Of a DNA stretch of 54,405 nt, positions 50,975 through 54,405 are shown in pieces. Made by a program: the position numbers and the translations under genes. Every line of letters starts with the position of its first letter. Position 1 is the stretch's first letter. The notes under the pieces are model-generated. The model was not told where the DNA came from, ran no database searches, and saw only the letters and a list, made by a program, of their open reading frames with translations. Source of the DNA: an uncultured Verrucomicrobiota bacterium (GTDB lineage: Bacteria; Verrucomicrobiota; Verrucomicrobiia; Verrucomicrobiales; Akkermansiaceae); contig CALMKO010000057.1 of NCBI GenBank assembly GCA_937867415.1, positions 1 to 54,405 of the forward strand, read 5' to 3'.

Positions 50975-50999
50975 TGTCATGTGTTTACACGACATGACA
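50975..50999. promoter_or_regulatory. 25-bp palindrome, copy 2 (TGTCATGT-N9-ACATGACA)
   Basis: Perfect 8-base arms flank the spacer GTTTACACG. It matches copy 1 (47048-47072) at 24 of 25 bases. It lies 37 bases before the ATG of the surface-protein gene at 51037, so it is placed as a promoter-proximal control site. Confidence 0.7.
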
Positions 51000-51036
51000 A
51001 CTGGAACACTTAGCTCCTAGAGTATGGCAGCTCGTT

Positions 51037-53301
51037 ATGAGATCTCCATCCCTGCCCCTTCCCATCCTGCTCGTCGCTCTTGGCGGCGGGAATCTCCTTC
51101 ATGCCACTCCCACCATCGCCGGTGGCAATGGTAGTTTTGAAACCAACACCCGGGGCACCGCTGCGTTTGGAGGTGGTTTCGGACAAATCTGGTATCTGAA
51201 TCCATTGGCAGCGAATACCAGTGGAGTAGATATTCCCGGATGGACGCTCTTCGCCCCAGGAGGGACCTTGCCGCCCAATACCAACACCGCATGGCTCATG
51301 GGAGACAATACCTACGGAGCCCCATCGGATGGAATCTATCAGATCAATGTCGAGGGCGGTCCTGACTGGTGGCTGCGCGCCTCCTTGGACAACCTCACCA
51401 TTGGCAGCACTTACTCCGTGTCATTCCAGTCCCGCAGACGGCAAGGCAGTGGCAGCGGCACCTTTGATGTGTTTGTGGATACCGCCACTCCCACCCAGGT
51501 GAGCCCGAGTCCCGCCTCCACCAGCTGGGCTCCACAATCCCTGACCTTCGTCGCCGAAGCCGCCACCCACACCCTGACCATTTCCAACACGGACAACCCC
51601 GCCAACAACGGCTTCATGGTGGACCAGTTTTCCATCGCCGAGGAAACTTGGGTGGCCGGGGACGGCGTCTGGACCGCGGGTGACGGCAACTGGAATACCG
51701 CCACCAACTGGCAAAGCAACACCATCGCCCAAGGCGGCGACCGATCCGCCAACTTCAACGGCCTCACCCCCGTCACCGCCACGGTCGATGTCAACCGCCC
51801 GATCGGCGCGCTGCTTTTCTCCGGTGCCAATCACACACTGGCCGCTGGCATCGGCAGTCTCACCTTGGATGGCGGCGCCCTTTTCGCCACCCCTTCCGTC
51901 ACCGTGGCCAATGGCATCACTGCGACCATCGCTGCCACGCTCAATGGCAACGAGGGCCTGCTCAAGGACGGCGCGGGCACCCTGGTGCTTTCCGGGAACA
52001 ACACCTATTCCGGCGGGACGACGGTTAGCATCGGGACTCTGAAACTGGAACTTGGTCCCCGAAGCGGAAACCCTCCGTTCGGTAGTTTTTCAGTCGATAG
52101 TGGCGCAACCCTGAATCTCGATAATACCAACACGGTGGTCGGCAGTTATTACCCACAAAGCTTTGTCTTATCCGGTGAAGGCACGCTGACGAAAACCAAC
52201 ACCGGCTCCATCGACTTGTGGACCGGATCCAATCTAACCGGCTTCACCGGCACCGTGAATGTCCAGCAGGGATCACTAAGGGTCAATAACATCGGCACGG
52301 CTGCCAACATGGCGCAGGCGACCTTGGAGATCGCCGCCGGAGCCACCTTCGACGTCCGCTACAACGCCCGGCTCTCCGTGGACAAACTCACCGGCTCGGG
52401 AATTCTCGATCAAAGCTCCAACTTCGGCGGTGGACTGGGTGCCGTAACCATCGGTGCAAATCATGGATCCAGCACCTTCAACGGATCCATCCGTAACACC
52501 AGCGGCGTGGCGCTTCCCGTCACCAAATCCGGCACCGGCACATTCACCCTCGCAGGCATCAACACCTACACCGGCAACACCACCATCAATGATGGCACGC
52601 TCATACTCGCCGATGACGCCCGACTGACCTTCGTGGTCACCCATAGCAGTCAGAACACCATCGGCGGCAGCGGAACCGCCACCTTGAAGGGCGACTTCCT
52701 CATCAATACCACCGCAGTCACCGGAGCCACCGCCGGCACCTGGTTACTGGTCGATATCGCAAGCCTCGCCCCCGCCTCTTCCTTTGATGATGCCACCTTC
52801 ACGGTCATCGACTTCGTGGACCCGGAAAACGACGGCATCTGGACCATGACCGACGCCAAGGGCAATTGGGCATTCTCCGAAGCCACCGGCACACTCAGCC
52901 TCGCAGTCGGCAGCGACTACGATGACTGGGGTGCCACCTATGGACTTACCACCGGTTCCGAAGGTGGCGATCTCGATACCGATGGTCTCAGCAACTTCGA
53001 GGAATATGCATTCGGACTGCTCCCGAACAGTGGTTCATCCGTGAATCCGATCATTTCGCAGTTCAATAAAACCACCGGTCAGTTCACTTATCAGCGCCGG
53101 CTCCAGTCCAACACCGATATCAACTACTCGGTTCGAAGTTCGACCACCCTCGCCACCAACGAGTGGAACAATCTGGTAAAAGACACCGACTACACCGAGT
53201 CGCTCTCGGCAGCGGGTGACATCGAGACCGTCACCATCACCCTCACCCCGGTCCCCACCTCCTCCAAGCTTTTCATTCAAATCAAAGCCGAAGCACCCTG
53301 A
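51037..53301 (+). CDS. Surface protein with autotransporter-type beta-strand repeats
   Basis: This is a 754-residue exported protein. A signal peptide (~1-23) is followed by a jelly-roll module (~25-205: GGNGSFETNTRGTA, GIYQINVEGGPDWWLRASL, HTLTISNTDNP) nearly the same as most of the protein at 53329. The middle (~210-610) carries autotransporter-associated beta-strand repeats (LKDGAGTLVLSGNNTYSGGT, TKSGTGTFTLAGINTYTGNT). The end (~630-754) is the module with GDLDTDGLSNFEEYAFGLLP and YSVRSSTTL also found in the proteins at 1532 and 18719. There is no PEP-CTERM tail and no autotransporter barrel, so its surface attachment is unexplained. It lies 37 bases after a palindrome shared with the fucosidase promoter, and the short PEP-CTERM gene follows 27 bases later. 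Confidence 0.82.
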   Translation: MRSPSLPLPILLVALGGGNLLHATPTIAGGNGSFETNTRGTAAFGGGFGQIWYLNPLAANTSGVDIPGWTLFAPGGTLPPNTNTAWLMGDNTYGAPSDGIYQINVEGGPDWWLRASLDNLTIGSTYSVSFQSRRRQGSGSGTFDVFVDTATPTQVSPSPASTSWAPQSLTFVAEAATHTLTISNTDNPANNGFMVDQFSIAEETWVAGDGVWTAGDGNWNTATNWQSNTIAQGGDRSANFNGLTPVTATVDVNRPIGALLFSGANHTLAAGIGSLTLDGGALFATPSVTVANGITATIAATLNGNEGLLKDGAGTLVLSGNNTYSGGTTVSIGTLKLELGPRSGNPPFGSFSVDSGATLNLDNTNTVVGSYYPQSFVLSGEGTLTKTNTGSIDLWTGSNLTGFTGTVNVQQGSLRVNNIGTAANMAQATLEIAAGATFDVRYNARLSVDKLTGSGILDQSSNFGGGLGAVTIGANHGSSTFNGSIRNTSGVALPVTKSGTGTFTLAGINTYTGNTTINDGTLILADDARLTFVVTHSSQNTIGGSGTATLKGDFLINTTAVTGATAGTWLLVDIASLAPASSFDDATFTVIDFVDPENDGIWTMTDAKGNWAFSEATGTLSLAVGSDYDDWGATYGLTTGSEGGDLDTDGLSNFEEYAFGLLPNSGSSVNPIISQFNKTTGQFTYQRRLQSNTDINYSVRSSTTLATNEWNNLVKDTDYTESLSAAGDIETVTITLTPVPTSSKLFIQIKAEAP

Positions 53302-53328
53302 TACCCTGCCACCTCTCAAAACAATCCC

Positions 53329-54003
53329 ATGAAAATCAACCATATCATCCTACCCGTCCTTCTTTGTCTCACCGGCAGCGCTACCGCCGCCATCACCATC
53401 GCCGGTGGAAATGGAAGCTTTGAAACCAATACTCGTGGCACCGCCACCTTCACAGAAACTTGGTATCTGAACCCGCAGGCGGGTAGCGGTATTCACGCCA
53501 CCCAGTGGTCAAGCATCACTGGCTGGACACTCACCGCACCCGGCGGCGGCACCGCCAATAGCGCCACCGCGTGGCTCATGACAGGCAACACTTTTGGTGG
53601 CTCCGCTTCAGACGGGAACTATCATATCAACGTCGAAGGCGGGCCAAACTGGTGGCTGAGCACCAGTATCAGTGGACTCACGGTTGGCAACAACTACACC
53701 GTCTTTTTCGATGCTAAACAACGTTCCGGCGGTTCAGGCAACTTCGATGTTTTCGTCAACACCACCGTTCCTACAGGGGGATTCAACATCACTCCGACTT
53801 CAAGCTGGGCACAACAAAGCTTCACGTTCACTGCGCAGCTTACCAGCCACACCCTGACGATTTCGAATGTGGACCACTCGACCTATGTTGAAACACTTGT
53901 CAACAACGGTGTGATGGTGGACAATTTCAGCGTCGTCCCCGAGCCATCCGCCGCACTCTTGGGCGGGCTTGGTCTGCTCGCACTGCTGCGCCGCCGCCGT
54001 TGA
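53329..54003 (+). CDS. PEP-CTERM sorting-domain protein
   Basis: This is a 224-residue exported protein with a signal peptide (~1-20: HIILPVLLCLTGSATAA), a jelly-roll module (~21-200), and a C-terminal sorting signal: VPEPSAALLG, a short hydrophobic helix, and RRRR. Such tails are processed by exosortase and direct proteins to the surface or matrix; no exosortase gene is in this window. The jelly-roll module closely matches residues ~25-205 of the preceding protein (GGNGSFETNTRGTA, YHINVEGGPNWWL, SHTLTISNVD). The two genes are 27 bases apart and probably co-transcribed. The ligand of the module is unknown. Confidence 0.92.
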   Translation: MKINHIILPVLLCLTGSATAAITIAGGNGSFETNTRGTATFTETWYLNPQAGSGIHATQWSSITGWTLTAPGGGTANSATAWLMTGNTFGGSASDGNYHINVEGGPNWWLSTSISGLTVGNNYTVFFDAKQRSGGSGNFDVFVNTTVPTGGFNITPTSSWAQQSFTFTAQLTSHTLTISNVDHSTYVETLVNNGVMVDNFSVVPEPSAALLGGLGLLALLRRRR

Positions 54004-54039
54004 TGTCGCATCGGGTGGACGCAGGCCGGGGGCCAAGCA

Positions 54040-54073
54040 GCGCAGCGGACCAGCATCCACTGCGCCGTTTTTT
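54040..54073 (+). terminator. Intrinsic terminator after the PEP-CTERM gene
   Basis: GCGCAG (54040-54045) pairs with CTGCGC (54060-54065) and is followed by six T residues (54068-54073). It lies 36 bases after the stop codon and probably ends the 51037-54003 transcript. Confidence 0.6.
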
Positions 54074-54115
54074 CGCGCCCAATCCCAAGTGCATGAACTC
54101 GGCGCCTGCCCCCGG

Positions 54116-54140
54116 TGCCGCATGTTGATGCGACATGACA
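54116..54140. promoter_or_regulatory. Degenerate third copy of the palindromic site
   Basis: The right half, CGACATGACA (54131-54140), is identical to the right half of copies 1 and 2. The left half keeps only CATGT, with a spacer two bases shorter. It may be a weak site for the same regulator controlling a gene that runs off the window end, or a chance match. Confidence 0.35.
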
Positions 54141-54405
54141 CAGCCAGCGTTTTTTCCGAGGTGTAAGCACGGTGTTCGTTTACGCGCAGCGGCATCTCCA
54201 CAGAATCCCGCCCCTCCAATGGTTCCATAGCCAGTCCCCACGCGGACCAGACCGGCCTGCTTTCCCCGCCTCCTACACGGTGGCGCATCCGTTTGGCAGG
54301 ACTCCGATTCAACGCCGCGGAACCGGTGTGCTTGAAACGGGTTTTGATGGAACTCCCGCCGCGAATGCTTCCCGCATTTTCACCGATGCCGACCCCATCA
54401 CCATC
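54141..54405 (+). other. Unresolved end of window, possibly the start of another gene
   Basis: From a GTG at 54172 one plus-strand frame stays open to the window end (78 codons, ending GFDGTPAANASRIFTDADPI). An overlapping plus-strand frame is also open over much of this stretch, and neither matches a family I know. It could be the N-terminal part of a gene under the half-site at 54116-54140, or non-coding. Confidence 0.2.

Noticed and set aside
1-54405. Apparent preference for TTA leucine codons in the pentamer GTTAG/CTAAC
   Set aside because: Several genes, including gltB, use TTA in other contexts, so the pattern is not strict; no counts were made.

Overview
The window looks like a piece of a Verrucomicrobiota chromosome, probably from the Luteolibacter/Haloferula/Akkermansiaceae side. 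The pointers are a protein ending in a PEP-CTERM tail, a ThuA + PVC-type dehydrogenase + cytochrome c fusion, PAS-AraC regulators, autotransporter-type beta-strand repeats, the LL-diaminopimelate aminotransferase route to lysine, and many secreted glycosidases with discoidin (F5/8 type C) domains. The placement rests on family content only. No rRNA, tRNA, CRISPR array or intact insertion sequence was recognised.

Positions 1-22,800 are mostly single genes: the N-terminal part of pyruvate carboxylase (cut by the window edge), a DUF6172 protein, a gamma-carbonic-anhydrase-like protein, a secreted beta-helix protein, dapL, the large ThuA/cytochrome fusion, a PAS-AraC regulator followed by a Gfo/Idh oxidoreductase, an S10 carboxypeptidase, a small secreted protein, an alpha/beta hydrolase whose nucleophile position is alanine, the large subunit of glutamate synthase (no gltD beside it), a large secreted modular protein, and ychF.

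Positions 23,100-35,140 are an arabinan/arabinoside utilisation locus. Five tightly packed minus-strand genes read GH51 arabinofuranosidase, GH127, a zinc-metallopeptidase-like protein, GH127 and GH43. A divergent regulator has a GntR-like DNA-binding end and a LacI-like sensor end, the architecture of Bacillus AraR. A perfect 7-3-7 palindrome lies just in front of the GH51 start codon. Positions 35,300-39,600 hold a second PAS-AraC regulator, divergent from three genes for 4-hydroxyproline breakdown (epimerase, DHDPS-family lyase, 2-oxoglutarate-semialdehyde dehydrogenase). A GH146-like enzyme and an aminopeptidase P follow.

Positions 43,500-54,405 begin with an internally deleted vapC remnant. 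Then come a histidine kinase with a discoidin-like extracytoplasmic sensor, its NarL-type response regulator, two tandem GH29 fucosidases, a long beta-strand-repeat surface protein and a short PEP-CTERM protein sharing its N-terminal module. A nearly identical 25-bp palindrome precedes both the first fucosidase gene and the surface-protein gene; a degenerate half-site lies near the window end. I read this stretch as a candidate self-contained regulon for a fucose-containing glycan and cell-surface proteins. It is the strongest candidate here for an undescribed system, together with an inverted 18-bp site flanking the first PAS-AraC gene.
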